Shown: piece after piece, positions 17,391-27,616 of the stretch
How positions within the stretch are numbered: the first letter of the stretch is position 1
Layout: each line of letters starts with the position of its first letter
Assembly (NCBI GenBank): GCA_963778525.1
Contig: CAVZUJ010000009.1
Location: forward strand, 434,001-498,000
Direction of reading: 5' to 3'
Source: Schlegelella_A sp963778525
GTDB lineage: Bacteria > Pseudomonadota > Gammaproteobacteria > Burkholderiales > Burkholderiaceae_C
Length of the DNA stretch: 64,000 nucleotides
Notes under the pieces: generated by a model
What the model saw: only the letters and a program-made list of their open reading frames with translations
What the model was told of the DNA's origin: nothing
Database searches by the model: none
Made by a program: the position numbers and the translations under genes

Positions 17391-18296
17391 TCACGCGGGC
17401 TCGTGACCGAGCTTGCCGAGCAGCCCGTTCAGCTCGTCGAGCGAGGCGAAGGCAATGGCGATCTCGCCAACGCTGTCACCGCTTCGTCCCTTGGTCCTGA
17501 CCCGGATCTGCACCGGAGCGGCGAGTGTGTCGGCGAGCTGTTGTTCGAGACGAAGAATGTCGCGCGTCTTCTGACGTTTTGCGCGCGCCTGCGGAGTTTG
17601 TCGGCTGGCTCGACGCGCGACCAGCCTTTCGGCCTCGCGAACGCTCAGTTTTCTCGCGACGATCTCGTTGGCGTCGATGATCTGCTCGGCGCCGTCGAGC
17701 GGCAGGAGCGCGCGCGCGTGTCCCATCTCGATATCGCCGGCCAGCAGCAATTGCTGCACCGGTGCGCTGAGATGCAGCAGGCGCAGCAGATTGGTGACCG
17801 CGCTGCGCGACTTGCCGACCGCCTGGGCCGCCGCGTCGTGCGTCATCCCGAACTCCTCCGTCAGGCGTTGCAGGCCGCGCGCCTCCTCGAGGGGGTTCAA
17901 ATCCTCACGCTGGATGTTCTCGATCAGCGACATTGCGGCGGCGGCTTCGTCGGAGACATCGCGAACGAAGACCGGAACACGTTCCAGCCCGGCCAGGCGG
18001 GCAGCACGGAAGCGGCGCTCGCCGGCGATGATCTCGAAGCGCTTCGCGCCGCCGGTCAGCCCGGCGATCGGCCGGACCAGCACGGGCTGCATGAGCCCTT
18101 GCGCCTTGATGCTTTCAGCCAGCTCGCGCAGCGCGGTCTCGTCCATGCGCGTTCGCGGCTGATAGCGACCTGCCTGCAGCTGGTCGAGCGCCAGCGTATG
18201 CGCCTCTCCGGTGTCGGAGCCGGCCGTCGCCGGCGCGGTCGGGCCGAGCAAGGCCTCGAGGCCGAGGCCCAGGCCTCTGGGTTTCTTCGTTGCCAT
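17391..18296 (-). CDS. parB: Chromosome partitioning protein ParB
   Basis: 301 residues from ATG 18296 (MATKKPRGLG), the usual N-terminus with GLGLGLEALLG. The ParB/Srx CTP-binding domain has YQPRTRMDE and the GERRFRAARLAG motif. The helix-turn-helix that reads parS is in QAVGKSRSAVTNLLRLL, and the C-terminal dimerisation domain follows. It loads on parS near the origin and spreads as a CTP-gated clamp. Unusually it is not directly after parA: a GNAT gene and the oppositely oriented argC come between, so parB needs its own promoter in the 107-bp gap shared with argC. Confidence 0.95.
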   Translation of the reverse strand: MATKKPRGLGLGLEALLGPTAPATAGSDTGEAHTLALDQLQAGRYQPRTRMDETALRELAESIKAQGLMQPVLVRPIAGLTGGAKRFEIIAGERRFRAARLAGLERVPVFVRDVSDEAAAAMSLIENIQREDLNPLEEARGLQRLTEEFGMTHDAAAQAVGKSRSAVTNLLRLLHLSAPVQQLLLAGDIEMGHARALLPLDGAEQIIDANEIVARKLSVREAERLVARRASRQTPQARAKRQKTRDILRLEQQLADTLAAPVQIRVRTKGRSGDSVGEIAIAFASLDELNGLLGKLGHEPA

Positions 18297-18403
18297 GCCT
18301 CGATTGTCCGTGATCACCGCCTCGGGTCGGCCGATCGCGGCGCCGCCGCGCACGGCGGCCGACTCTGCCGTATGCTTGGCGCGTTCATCGCCCCTTTTCG
18401 ACC

Positions 18404-19345
18404 ATGACCACTCGCGTTTTCGTCGACGGCCAGGAAGGCACGACCGGTCTTCGCATCAACGAGTACCTCGCTCAGCGCAGCGACGTGGAGGTCTTGCGCG
18501 CGGCGCCCGAGCTGCGCAAGGACACGGCCGAGCGGGCTCGCCTTCTCAACGCGGCCGACGTCGCCTTCCTTTGCCTGCCGGATGCGGCGGCGCGCGAGGC
18601 GGCCGCGCTGGTTCGCAATCCAGGGACCTGTCTCATCGACGCGAGCACCGCGCATCGCACCGCGAGCGACTGGGTGTTCGGCTTGCCCGAGCTGGCGCCG
18701 AGCCAGCGCGAGAAGATTCGTGCGTCGAAGCGCATCGCCAACCCGGGCTGCCACGCCACGGGCTTCATCCTCCTGGTGCGGCCGCTGGTCGACGCCGGCC
18801 TCGTTCCGCAGTCGGCCGCGCTGACGGCGACGTCGATCACCGGTTACTCGGGCGGCGGCAAGAAGATGATCGCGCAGTACGAGGCGGGCGGCGACCCGCG
18901 CCTGCTGTCGCCGCGACCGTACGCGTTGGGACTGACTCACAAACACATTCCGGAGATGACGGCGCACAGCCGTCTCGAGACGCGCCCCCTCTTCATGCCC
19001 ATCGTCGGCAACTTCTTCAAGGGCCTGTCGGTCTCGGTGCCGCTGCTCCTCGGCGATTTGCGGCGCGGCACCACGGCGGAGCAATTGCATGGGGCGCTAT
19101 CCGAGCGCTATAGCGGCGAGCGCTTCATCCAGGTGCGGCCCTTGCGCGACCCGATGTCGTCGGACGACGGCTACTTCGACGTCCAGGCATGCAACGACAG
19201 CAACCGCGTCGACCTGTTCGTCTTCGGAAATGAAAGCCAGGTCCTGCTGATGGCCCGGCTCGACAACCTCGGCAAGGGCGCGAGCGGTGCGGCGGTGCAG
19301 TCGATGAACGTTCACCTCGGCGTCGACGAAGGGACCGGACTCTAA
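18404..19345 (+). CDS. argC: N-acetyl-gamma-glutamyl-phosphate reductase, short (type 2) ArgC
   Basis: 313 residues, matching the short type 2 ArgC family (about 310) rather than the 340-residue type. It has the N-terminal DGQEGTTGLRINEYL, the catalytic Cys in NPGCHATGF, TGYSGGGKKMI and LTHKHIPEM. It reduces N-acetyl-glutamyl phosphate to the semialdehyde with NADPH in arginine synthesis. It is on the opposite strand to its neighbours and sits between parB and the parA-GNAT pair, splitting the par locus. Confidence 0.94.
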   Translation: MTTRVFVDGQEGTTGLRINEYLAQRSDVEVLRAAPELRKDTAERARLLNAADVAFLCLPDAAAREAAALVRNPGTCLIDASTAHRTASDWVFGLPELAPSQREKIRASKRIANPGCHATGFILLVRPLVDAGLVPQSAALTATSITGYSGGGKKMIAQYEAGGDPRLLSPRPYALGLTHKHIPEMTAHSRLETRPLFMPIVGNFFKGLSVSVPLLLGDLRRGTTAEQLHGALSERYSGERFIQVRPLRDPMSSDDGYFDVQACNDSNRVDLFVFGNESQVLLMARLDNLGKGASGAAVQSMNVHLGVDEGTGL

Positions 19346-19355
19346 GGCGGTCGAA

Positions 19356-20137
19356 TCAGGCCTCCGGCGGCGACCGGTAGTGATAGGAGTAGGCGTCTTC
19401 GAAGCCGAGTCGGCGATAGACACGACGCGCGGGGTCGTTCTCGGCGTCGACCTGAAGATAGGCCACGCGGGCGCCTTCGCGCACGGCATGCGCAAGCAGA
19501 TGCCTGCAGAGCTTCAGGGCCAATCCCCGCTTGCGCGCGGCGACCGCGGTGAAGATGTCGTAGAGACCTGCCAGGTCGTCTTCGAGCGCCACCTGACCGC
19601 CGGCGATGATCTCGCCTTGCGCGTCGGCCACGAGAACCGCGTGATGCTGCACGGGCGCGTCACGTAGTCGCTCAGCGTGGGCGATTCGCTCCGACTCCGG
19701 CGAGCCGCGTTGTGCGCCGACCCATTCGGCGAAATGCCCGCTCGTCACGGGCTCGAAGCGCCATCCCGTATCGACGCCTGTGTCACTTGCGATCGTGCTG
19801 CTCGTCTCCGGCAGCGCCGCGATCATGACTCGCGTGTCGTCGATCCGCTCCATCCCCCGCTCGGCGAGAAGCGCGTCGAGGCCGGGCGGCTGCGAGAACG
19901 GCGTGATGCGGACATAGGGACGAAGTGCATGCTTCGCATACAAGGCGAGACAGCGTTCGAGTCGAGCCTCCAGCGGTAGCCGCCCCGGCGCGACAGCCTG
20001 CACGCAGCGCGCCCGTTTTGCCTTGCCGGGCGAAAACCGCAGGAGCCAGCCATCAATCCATAACTGCTCACGGGGCGCGCTGGCGTTGACGCCGGCCTCT
20101 TCTATACGAACCAGCAGATCGTTGTCGAAGGTCGTGC

Positions 20138-20141
<4 letters not shown>
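19356..20141 (-). CDS. GNAT family N-acetyltransferase
   Basis: A 261-residue protein. The C-terminal half (about 130-261) is a GNAT domain: an acetyl-CoA-binding segment around AVAARKRGLALKLCRHLL and a terminal YLQVDAENDPARRVYRRLGF. The N-terminal half resembles the degenerate GNAT-like domain of two-domain acetyltransferases. Substrate is unknown. The start overlaps the parA stop (ATGA), so it is translationally coupled to parA and lies where parB would be expected. Confidence 0.85.
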
Positions 20142-20920
<779 letters not shown>

Positions 20921-20979
20921 GCGCTTCGCAGTTCGTGCCGAATTGACGCTAGAAGCATGTGCATACTTTCATAAAGGGC

Positions 20980-21654
20980 CTATGAGGCCTTAGCGATCCA
21001 CACCAGACATCTCTCGGCATCCAGGTTGGGAACTCGCAAGGGTTCCACGTGAAACACATGCACCGTTCCGGCAAGGTCTGAAATCTCGTCGAGCGGGGAC
21101 TTACCTTTCATGGCCATCCACACGCCCGCCGGATTCAGCAAACCAGAAGTCAGGCGAGTGAAATCACCCAGGGACGCGAATGCGCGCGAAGCAATGACGT
21201 CGAAACCGCCAGCCATCGACTCGACGCGGCCATGCACGACCTCGACGTTGTCGAGTCGCAGCGATGCTGCGGCTTGCTGGACGAACGCCATTTTCTTCCC
21301 GACGCTGTCTACGCACACGAGAGAAACGCGCGGCAGCATGATCGCGAAAATAAGTCCGGGCAAGCCGCCGCCACTGCCGACGTCGAGCACACGCGCCCCG
21401 ACCCGAGACCCGAGCTCGCGCCGCAATGGTGGCACGGCGGCAAGGCAGTCGAGCACGTGGTGAGTGAGGATGGCGAAGGGATCGCGAATGGCCGTCAGGT
21501 TGTAGGTGCGATTCCAGCGCGCGAGGAGATCGACGAAGTCGAGCAGTCGAGCCTGCTCCTCTGGCGAAAGGTCGAGTTCCAAGGCGCGCGCGGACGCAAC
21601 CAGCACCGACTGCAGTCGCAGGCGCTGGTTGCCGCTGTCTTCGGCAAGGATCAA
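20980..21654 (-). CDS. rsmG: 16S rRNA (guanine527-N7)-methyltransferase RsmG
   Basis: About 224 residues. The frame begins at TTG 21654, which overlaps the mnmG stop (TTGA); a GTG 16 codons inside is an alternative start. The GidB/RsmG blocks ARWNRTYNLTAIRDP, HVLDCLAAVPPL and the SAM site VLDVGSGGGLPGL are present, as are the conserved ASRAFA and KGK. RsmG methylates G527 N7 of 16S rRNA. A parS-like site lies within its coding region. Confidence 0.94.
   Translation of the reverse strand: MILAEDSGNQRLRLQSVLVASARALELDLSPEEQARLLDFVDLLARWNRTYNLTAIRDPFAILTHHVLDCLAAVPPLRRELGSRVGARVLDVGSGGGLPGLIFAIMLPRVSLVCVDSVGKKMAFVQQAAASLRLDNVEVVHGRVESMAGGFDVIASRAFASLGDFTRLTSGLLNPAGVWMAMKGKSPLDEISDLAGTVHVFHVEPLRVPNLDAERCLVWIAKAS
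21041..21056. other. parS-like site inside rsmG
   Basis: GGTTCCACGTGAAACA matches the parS consensus TGTTTCACGTGAAACA at 14 of 16 positions, with a perfect CACGTG core and intact right arm. It is in the mnmG-rsmG-parA region where parS sites usually cluster. Confidence 0.7.
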
Positions 21655-23609
21655 GCGCTCGCGCGAAGCGCGTCGTCGTCGTTCGCCGCCGATTCGACCT
21701 GTCGATGCTTCTTCAAATGCACGAGCAGAAGCGAAATCGCGGCCGGCGTGATTCCGGGTAGGCGCGAGGCCGAGCCGATGGTTTGCGGCCGATGCTTCGC
21801 AAGCACCTGCCGTGCCTCGAAGGAAAGGGCATGCACAGCGCCGTAGTCCAACCCATCGGGCAGACGAGCGCCCTCCGCATTGATGGAGCGCGCCACTTGT
21901 TCATGCTGCTTTTCGATGTATCCGCTATAGCGGGCAGCCACCTCGACTTGCTCGATGGCCTGATCCGCCAGCGGACGCCCCAACTCGGCGCGCAAGGCTG
22001 CACGTGAAACACCTTCGCTCTCACCGAACCAACTCCACACCTTGTCGTAGCTGGCCGCGGGCCGGCGCAGCAAGTCGAGCAGCGAGTAGTCACGCGACAG
22101 CGCTGGCCGATCGGCAACTGCCTCGAGCGGGCCGAGGCGCGTCGAAGCCACTCGATTTGTTTCACGTGAAACGACGGCCTGCTTCTTCTCGAAACTGGCC
22201 CATCGCTCGTCGGAGACCAATCCGAGCCGCCGGCCGGCCGGCGTCAACCGCTGATCCGCATTGTCTTCACGGAGAAGAAGTCGGTATTCGGCCCGGCTCG
22301 TGAACATCCGGTACGGCTCGGTGACGCCCCTGGTGACAAGGTCGTCGACAAGAACGCCCAGATAGGCCTGGTCGCGCGAGGCGACCCAAGGTTCGTCGCC
22401 TCGCACAGAAAGCGCGGCATTCAGGCCAGCGTGGAGGCCTTGTGCGGCAGCCTCTTCGTAGCCGGTCGTGCCGTTGATCTGACCCGCAAAAAAGAGGCCG
22501 CGGATCGATCGGGTCTCGAAGCTGGCCCGCAAGGCGCGTGGATCGAAGTAGTCGTATTCGATGGCGTAGCCGGGCCGCAGGATATGCGCATTCTCCAGAC
22601 CGGCAATCGACCGAACCGCTTCGATCTGAACGTGGAACGGCAGCGAGGTCGAGATGCCGTTGGGGTAGACCTCGTTCGTGGTCAAGCCCTCGGGCTCGAG
22701 AAAGATCTGGTGCGAATCCTTGTCCGCGAAGCGATTCACCTTGTCTTCGATGCTCGGGCAATAGCGCGGACCCACGCCGTCGATCTTGCCGGTGAACATC
22801 GGGCTCTCGGCGAAGCCAGCGCGGATGATGTCGTGAGTACGCGAGTTCGTCTCCGTGACCCAGCACGACACCTGGCGCGGATGCGCCGCCGGGGTGCCGA
22901 GAAAGCTGAAGACCGGAACATCGTCTGGCGTCGCACCGTCACCAGGTTGCTCAGTCAGCTTGGAGTAGTCGATCGTTCGGCCGTCGAGTCGCGGAGGAGT
23001 GCCTGTCTTCAGGCGCCCTTGCGGCAGCTTCAGCTCCTTGAGTCGACTCGAAAGCGTTCGTGAAGGCGGATCGCCAGCGCGGCCACCGGCGTGGCTTTGC
23101 AGCCCGACATGAATGCGCCCGTCCAGGAAAGTACCGGCAGTCAGAACGACGGAAAGGCAATCGAAGCGAACGCCCACTTTTGTTACGACGCCGACGATCT
23201 TGTCGCCCTGGAGCACGAGGTCATCGCACGCGCCCTGGAAAAGCCACAGGTTCGATTGATTCTCGAGCCGGCGCCTGATCGCCGCCCGGTAGAGAACTCG
23301 GTCGGCTTGCGCGCGCGTCGCCCGGACCGCCGGCCCTTTCGACCCGTTCAAGATCCGAAAGTGAATGCCTGCCTCGTCGGCAGCGGCGGCCATCGCGCCA
23401 CCGAGCGCATCAATCTCCTTGACGAGATGGCCCTTGCCGATGCCGCCAATCGAAGGATTGCAGCTCATTTGGCCAAGCGTTTCGAGCGAGTGGGTGAGCA
23501 GCAGCGTCGCCGCCCCCGTGCGTGCGGCAGCCAGCGCGGCCTCGGTGCCGGCATGGCCGCCGCCGATGACCACGACGTCGAAGTGTTTGGGGTACAGCAT
23601 GGCGCTCAT
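21651..23609 (-). CDS. mnmG: tRNA uridine 5-carboxymethylaminomethyl modification enzyme MnmG (GidA)
   Basis: 652 residues from ATG 23609 (MSAMLYPKHFD); ATG 23600 is equally possible. The FAD site is VVIGGGHAGTEAALA, and the GidA signature GPRYCPSIEDKV and later GLFFAGQINGTTGYEEA are present, followed by the C-terminal GidA domain. With MnmE it installs the cmnm5U34 wobble modification in tRNA. It is upstream of rsmG with a 4-bp overlap and 43 bp after the GNAT gene. Two parS-like sites lie in its coding region. Confidence 0.96.
   Translation of the reverse strand: MSAMLYPKHFDVVVIGGGHAGTEAALAAARTGAATLLLTHSLETLGQMSCNPSIGGIGKGHLVKEIDALGGAMAAAADEAGIHFRILNGSKGPAVRATRAQADRVLYRAAIRRRLENQSNLWLFQGACDDLVLQGDKIVGVVTKVGVRFDCLSVVLTAGTFLDGRIHVGLQSHAGGRAGDPPSRTLSSRLKELKLPQGRLKTGTPPRLDGRTIDYSKLTEQPGDGATPDDVPVFSFLGTPAAHPRQVSCWVTETNSRTHDIIRAGFAESPMFTGKIDGVGPRYCPSIEDKVNRFADKDSHQIFLEPEGLTTNEVYPNGISTSLPFHVQIEAVRSIAGLENAHILRPGYAIEYDYFDPRALRASFETRSIRGLFFAGQINGTTGYEEAAAQGLHAGLNAALSVRGDEPWVASRDQAYLGVLVDDLVTRGVTEPYRMFTSRAEYRLLLREDNADQRLTPAGRRLGLVSDERWASFEKKQAVVSRETNRVASTRLGPLEAVADRPALSRDYSLLDLLRRPAASYDKVWSWFGESEGVSRAALRAELGRPLADQAIEQVEVAARYSGYIEKQHEQVARSINAEGARLPDGLDYGAVHALSFEARQVLAKHRPQTIGSASRLPGITPAAISLLLVHLKKHRQVESAANDDDALRASA
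21996..22011. other. Weaker parS-like site inside mnmG
   Basis: GGCTGCACGTGAAACA matches parS at 13 of 16 positions: CACGTG core and right arm AAACA intact, left arm degenerate. It may be a low-affinity site or chance; its closeness to the better site at 22158 favours function. Confidence 0.4.
22158..22173. other. parS site inside mnmG
   Basis: TGTTTCACGTGAAACG differs from the parS consensus at only the last base (15 of 16). It is the best of three such sites within 1.2 kb of the mnmG-rsmG coding region, and the likely main ParB nucleation site of the window. Confidence 0.85.
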
Positions 23610-23652
23610 CCTGAGAGCGGCCGATTGTATTTTTTCCGCTGGCCTCGCGCTG

Positions 23653-24141
23653 TCAGCTCGACGCGCCGCGCAACAACATCTCGGTGTGATCGATGCCGTC
23701 CTCGAGATACGGCGCGCCGACGGCAACGAAGCCGAACTCGGCATAGAAGCGCTCGAGCCGGGTCTGCGCCGAAATGCGAATGGCCGCCCCCGGCCAGACG
23801 CCTGCAGCGGCCGCGATCGCGCGGCCGACGACTTCGCGTCCCAGTCCTCGGCCGCGCCCCGCACCCCAGGTGATGACCCGGCCGATCGACGCTTCTTCGT
23901 ACTTCACTCCAGGATCGAGGACGCGCGCGTAGGCGAGCGGTTCTCGCTGCTGCGGCGACCAGGCGGCGATATGAAAGGCCCTTTCATCGCAGCCGTCAGC
24001 ATCGAGATAGATGCACTGCTGCTCCAGCGCGAAGACACGCTGGCGTGCTGCGTAGATGTTCTGCAGCTCGCGGACGCCGAGCGCATCGAAGCGGCTCCAG
24101 CGCCATTCGAGATCGGCTGCCACCGCGGCCGCGCCCCTCAT
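23653..24141 (-). CDS. ElaA-like GNAT family N-acetyltransferase
   Basis: A 162-residue single-domain GNAT protein. YAARQRVFALEQQCIYLDADG is the ElaA-type N-terminal block, followed by GRVITWGAGRGRGLGREVV (acetyl-CoA loop) and FYAEFGFVAVGAPYLEDGIDH. Substrate is unknown. The ATG at 24141 overlaps the natB stop (ATGA), placing it last in the overlapping chain from the glutaredoxin-like gene. Confidence 0.88.
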   Translation of the reverse strand: MRGAAAVAADLEWRWSRFDALGVRELQNIYAARQRVFALEQQCIYLDADGCDERAFHIAAWSPQQREPLAYARVLDPGVKYEEASIGRVITWGAGRGRGLGREVVGRAIAAAAGVWPGAAIRISAQTRLERFYAEFGFVAVGAPYLEDGIDHTEMLLRGASS

Positions 24142-25313
24142 TTGACCGCAGCGTGCCGCAGCATGCGCGCCACGAAGCCGAGGCTGGCTGCCGCCAAGAC
24201 GATGCAGACGACCACCGGTATGGCGACCTCGGATGCCCCGAGGCCCTGGCCCTTCAGCACATGCGTCATCAAGGTGTTCTGCGCCAACGCGGGCACCCAG
24301 AGATGCCAGGGTGCCTCACTGCCGAGGTTGAACACATTGACAAGCGGCAGCAGGGACGTGGCGAGCAGAACGATGGTGGCGCTCGCCTGCGCCTCCTTGA
24401 AGGTTCTGCAGCGGATGGCCACCGCCATCAGCAGCGCAGAAAGCGCAGCCGCGAACGGCAGCAGCACGACGAGAAAGAGAAGCGCTTCGCGCATGCCGTA
24501 CTGAAACATCGCCGCCAGCGTATCGCTTTGCAGCAACCACTGTCCGGGCAGGAAGCTGAGCGAGCTCAGCACCGCGATCAGCATGCTCACCGAGGCGACC
24601 GCACCCCACTTTCCGATGACGATGGCCCAACGCGAGGCCGGGTTCATCAGCAGGGGTTCGAGCGACCCGCGCTCACGCTCGCCCGCGGTGGTATCGAGCG
24701 CGGCATTCAGCGCGCCGTAGAGCACGGCCATCATGACGAAATAGGGCAGCATGCCGGTGATGCGGGTGGCGCGCGTCTGCGTGCTGGCGAGGTCTCGCTC
24801 CTCGACGTCGATCGGCTCGAGCACCTGCACGGCGACGCCGCGCAGAGCGAGATCGAGGATCGCACGCTCGCGCCCGAAGCCCCCGAGCAGCCGCGCGATC
24901 CGACCCGTACTCGCTTCCGATCGCTGGTTGGCGCTGTCCGACACGATCTCCACGACCGGCGACTCGCCCTTCGCCAGCGAGGCTTCGAAGCCGGGTGGCA
25001 CCACGACCACGGGGTCGGTGAAGCGAGACGCGCGCAACTCGGTTTCGTAGTCGCTCGGCGCCTCCTTGACGATGTAGGTCTGCCGCTCGAGAAAGTTCCT
25101 GAGGGTCGGCGCGTAGGCCAGGCCCGCAACATAGATCTCACGCTGCTCGGCGCGGGCTTCGAGCGAGGCGACGAGGCCGGAAATCGCCACCAGGATGAGC
25201 GGCCCCATCAGCACCGAAGACAGCAGCACGGTCAGCAAGGTGCGCCGATCGCGCAAGGCATCGGTCAGCTCCTTGCGCAGCACCGCCATGGCGGCTTCGA
25301 GATGGACTCTCAT
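24138..25313 (-). CDS. natB: ABC-2 type permease, NatB-like
   Basis: 391 residues from ATG 25313. Architecture: an N-terminal membrane segment (LLTVLLSSVLMGPLILVAIS), a large extracytoplasmic domain of about 150 residues, then several membrane segments from about residue 170 on. MNPASRWAIVIGKW and RERGSLEPLLMNP are characteristic of the NatB/ABC-2 sodium-efflux-type permeases. It pairs with the ATPase gene just upstream, its start overlapping that gene's stop in the corrected frame. Substrate is not certain: NatAB exports sodium, other members export drugs or lipids. Confidence 0.85.
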   Translation of the reverse strand: MRVHLEAAMAVLRKELTDALRDRRTLLTVLLSSVLMGPLILVAISGLVASLEARAEQREIYVAGLAYAPTLRNFLERQTYIVKEAPSDYETELRASRFTDPVVVVPPGFEASLAKGESPVVEIVSDSANQRSEASTGRIARLLGGFGRERAILDLALRGVAVQVLEPIDVEERDLASTQTRATRITGMLPYFVMMAVLYGALNAALDTTAGERERGSLEPLLMNPASRWAIVIGKWGAVASVSMLIAVLSSLSFLPGQWLLQSDTLAAMFQYGMREALLFLVVLLPFAAALSALLMAVAIRCRTFKEAQASATIVLLATSLLPLVNVFNLGSEAPWHLWVPALAQNTLMTHVLKGQGLGASEVAIPVVVCIVLAAASLGFVARMLRHAAVK

Positions 25314-26123
25314 TCGATCGCGCGCGGCGCGGGCCCCGGTCCGAAGGCGAGCTTGACGAAGGCCTCCTCGAAGTCGGTTCTCGCCGGTTCGCTCGAGCAA
25401 TTCAGGCACGGTGCCGGTGGCGACCGCACGGCCATCGGCCACGACGACGACGCTGTCGCACAGGCGCTCGACCTCTTGCATGATGTGCGTCGAGAAGACG
25501 ATGCACTTGGCGCCGCCCGCCGGCGTGCGCAGCCAGCGCAAGCTGTCGCGCAGGGCACGAGTGGCGAGCACGTCGAGGCCGTTGGTGGGCTCGTCGAGAA
25601 TGATGTTGGCCGGATCGTGGACGAGGGCGCGCAAGAGCGCCGTCTTCATCCGTTCGCCCTGGCTGAAGCCCTCGGTGCGCCGATCGAGAAGCGCCGTCAT
25701 GTCGAACATCCGTGCCAGGTCCTGCGCCCGCGCATCGGCCGCCTCGCGCTCCATCCCCTGCAGCTCGCCGTAGTAGACGATGTTCTCGCGCGCCGTCAGA
25801 CGCGGGTAGAGGCCGCGCGAATCGGAGAGCACGCCCATCCGAGCCAGAACCTCGCGCGGCCGACTGACAACGTCGAGCCCGTCGACCGCGAGCTGGCCGG
25901 CATCGGGCGTGATCAATCCCGCGAGCATGCGCAGCGTCGTCGTCTTGCCGGCGCCATTGGGGCCGAGCAGGCCGGTGATCTGGCCGCTGGGCGCACTGAA
26001 GCTGACGTCGCGAACCGCGTGCACGACGCGGGTCCGTTCGGCCCGGCGTCCGAAGCGCGCCAGTCCGCGCCGGCCCGCGGGCGCGAGCACGAAGGACTTG
26101 GCGACCTGGCGGACCTCGATCAC
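25310..26123 (-). CDS. natA: ABC transporter ATP-binding protein, NatA-like (apparent frameshift near its end)
   Basis: GTG 26123 overlaps the preceding stop (GTGA). Walker A is LLGPNGAGKTTT, the signature is FSQGERMKTAL and Walker B IILDEPTNGLD. The expected C-terminus reads TDFEEAFVKLAFG and stops at 25310-25312, overlapping natB as ATGA. To reach it, one extra base near 25378-25379 (an A on the coding strand) must be ignored. Without correction the frame continues in phase straight into natB, predicting a NatA-NatB fusion. The good fit of the corrected ending makes an indel, mutation or sequence error, most likely. Confidence 0.85.
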
Positions 26124-27616
26124 TGCGCCGCCCCCGAGGCCGACGCGCGCGCTGCACCGATCGTCTCGAACGCCGGCGGCCGAGGCACGTGCGCAGCACA
26201 GCTCGCATCGACCGCCAGGGCGTCCGCATTCGCCGTCGCGTCGATGAAGCGATAGATCACATCGCGCATGCACCCGATCGCCATCACGCCGTGGCCGGCG
26301 TTGGCGACGACGACATGACGCGCGAGCGGCCCGAGGGCACGGGTGACGCGCTCGCCGTGACGAGGCGGCGTCGCCGGGTCGATGCCACCGCTCAGCAACA
26401 GCGTCGGCGAAGCGCTGACCGGAATGGCGTAGAAGGCAGCCGGCACTTTGCCGCGCGGCCAGGCCGCGCACACTTTCTCGTACATGTGCGCGAAGGCGCT
26501 GCCGAAGTCGCTGCCCGGCTTGTCGGTCGAGAGACCCAGACGCGGAACATCTTCGGCGCAGACGACCGAAAAATGCATCCCCATTGCAACGCGTGCCGAT
26601 TTCCTGGCGAACAGCGCCGCATCCAGACCGAGCAGGCCCGCGAGATCGCCGCGCGCCGCCGCGTCGATGGCATCGGGCAACGCCGACGCAAGCGCCGGCG
26701 AATAGAGGGCGCCGCGCACAGCGGCGAGCACCATGTCCTGGGTCAGCGTGAATTGCTCGGCGCGGCCGGTCAGGGGATGCGCCGCACTCACGGTCCGCGG
26801 CAGGCTTTGCAGAAGCATCGAGAAGCGCGCCTGCAGGTCGGGATGCGCACGCGCGCATGCCGGCGCCGCCGCGCAGGCAGCGACGAGGCTGTCGAAGGCA
26901 GCCTGGTTGTCGGTGGAAAAACTCGCCGGCAACGCCATGTCGGCCGGTGCGACGCCGTCGAGCACGGCACGGCGAACGGCCTTCGGATACTGGCGCATGT
27001 ATTCGAGCGCGACCCGCGTGCCGTAGGAGCCGCCGACCAGATCGACGCTCGCCACGCCCAGTTGCCGGCGCACGGCGTCGAGATCCTGCACCGCGATCGA
27101 CGTCGTGAAGAAGCCGAGGTCGCCCTCGCTCTTGATGTACGGCAGCCTCAGCAGATCGCTCTTGCACTGCATGAGGCGGCGGAGCTGGCGATCGGTTTCC
27201 GATTGCTCGGCCAGCGACTCGGTGTCTTCGTCCTGGCAATAGAGCGGCGCCGAACCACCGGTGCCGCGCTGATCGACAAAGACGATGTCGCGGCGGTTGT
27301 TGAGGCGCGCAAAAAGCGGCATCGACTGCGCTGCGATCGCCACCGCGCTCTGGCCAGGGCCCCCGGCGATCATGAAGACCGGATCAGCAATCTTGCGTCT
27401 GGCCATTGCCGGCACCACGACGTACTTCACCGTGATCGTCGCATGCCCGGGATGCTCTGGATCGAGCGGCCGCTCGATGCTGCCGCAGAGCACGCCGTTC
27501 GCAATGCCGGCGACATGGCAATCCGCCAGACCGGCGTCCGCGGCCCGCGCCGCAAGGCAAATCGCGCTGGCCCCGACGAAGGCCGCGACGACCCGGCGCC
27601 GGCCAGCTGTTGTCAT
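26120..27616 (-). CDS. Secreted alpha/beta hydrolase (peptidase S33 / TAP-like family)
   Basis: 498 residues from ATG 27616 (MTTAGRRRVV), which overlaps the glutaredoxin-like stop (ATGA). A signal peptide ends about residue 25 (ARAADAG). The nucleophile elbow is GGSYGTRVA, the oxyanion-loop region IAGGPGQSA, the Asp in SGGIDPATPP and the His in NAGHGVM. The TAP-like C-terminal domain is typical of periplasmic or secreted tripeptidyl or prolyl aminopeptidases. Four or more Cys residues would suit disulfides. It sits between the glutaredoxin-like gene and natA, for reasons not apparent. Confidence 0.87.
   Translation of the reverse strand: MTTAGRRRVVAAFVGASAICLAARAADAGLADCHVAGIANGVLCGSIERPLDPEHPGHATITVKYVVVPAMARRKIADPVFMIAGGPGQSAVAIAAQSMPLFARLNNRRDIVFVDQRGTGGSAPLYCQDEDTESLAEQSETDRQLRRLMQCKSDLLRLPYIKSEGDLGFFTTSIAVQDLDAVRRQLGVASVDLVGGSYGTRVALEYMRQYPKAVRRAVLDGVAPADMALPASFSTDNQAAFDSLVAACAAAPACARAHPDLQARFSMLLQSLPRTVSAAHPLTGRAEQFTLTQDMVLAAVRGALYSPALASALPDAIDAAARGDLAGLLGLDAALFARKSARVAMGMHFSVVCAEDVPRLGLSTDKPGSDFGSAFAHMYEKVCAAWPRGKVPAAFYAIPVSASPTLLLSGGIDPATPPRHGERVTRALGPLARHVVVANAGHGVMAIGCMRDVIYRFIDATANADALAVDASCAAHVPRPPAFETIGAARASASGAAQ

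Noticed and set aside
24045..26255. Long plus-strand frame over natAB
   Set aside because: Arg/His/Gln-rich, low-complexity protein typical of antisense translation in GC-rich genes; no recognisable domain.
24138..27239. A single 1033-residue open frame covering natB, natA and part of the hydrolase
   Set aside because: The first 370 residues are out-of-frame translation of the hydrolase gene. The apparent NatA-NatB fusion depends on one extra base, and the corrected NatA end is much more natural.
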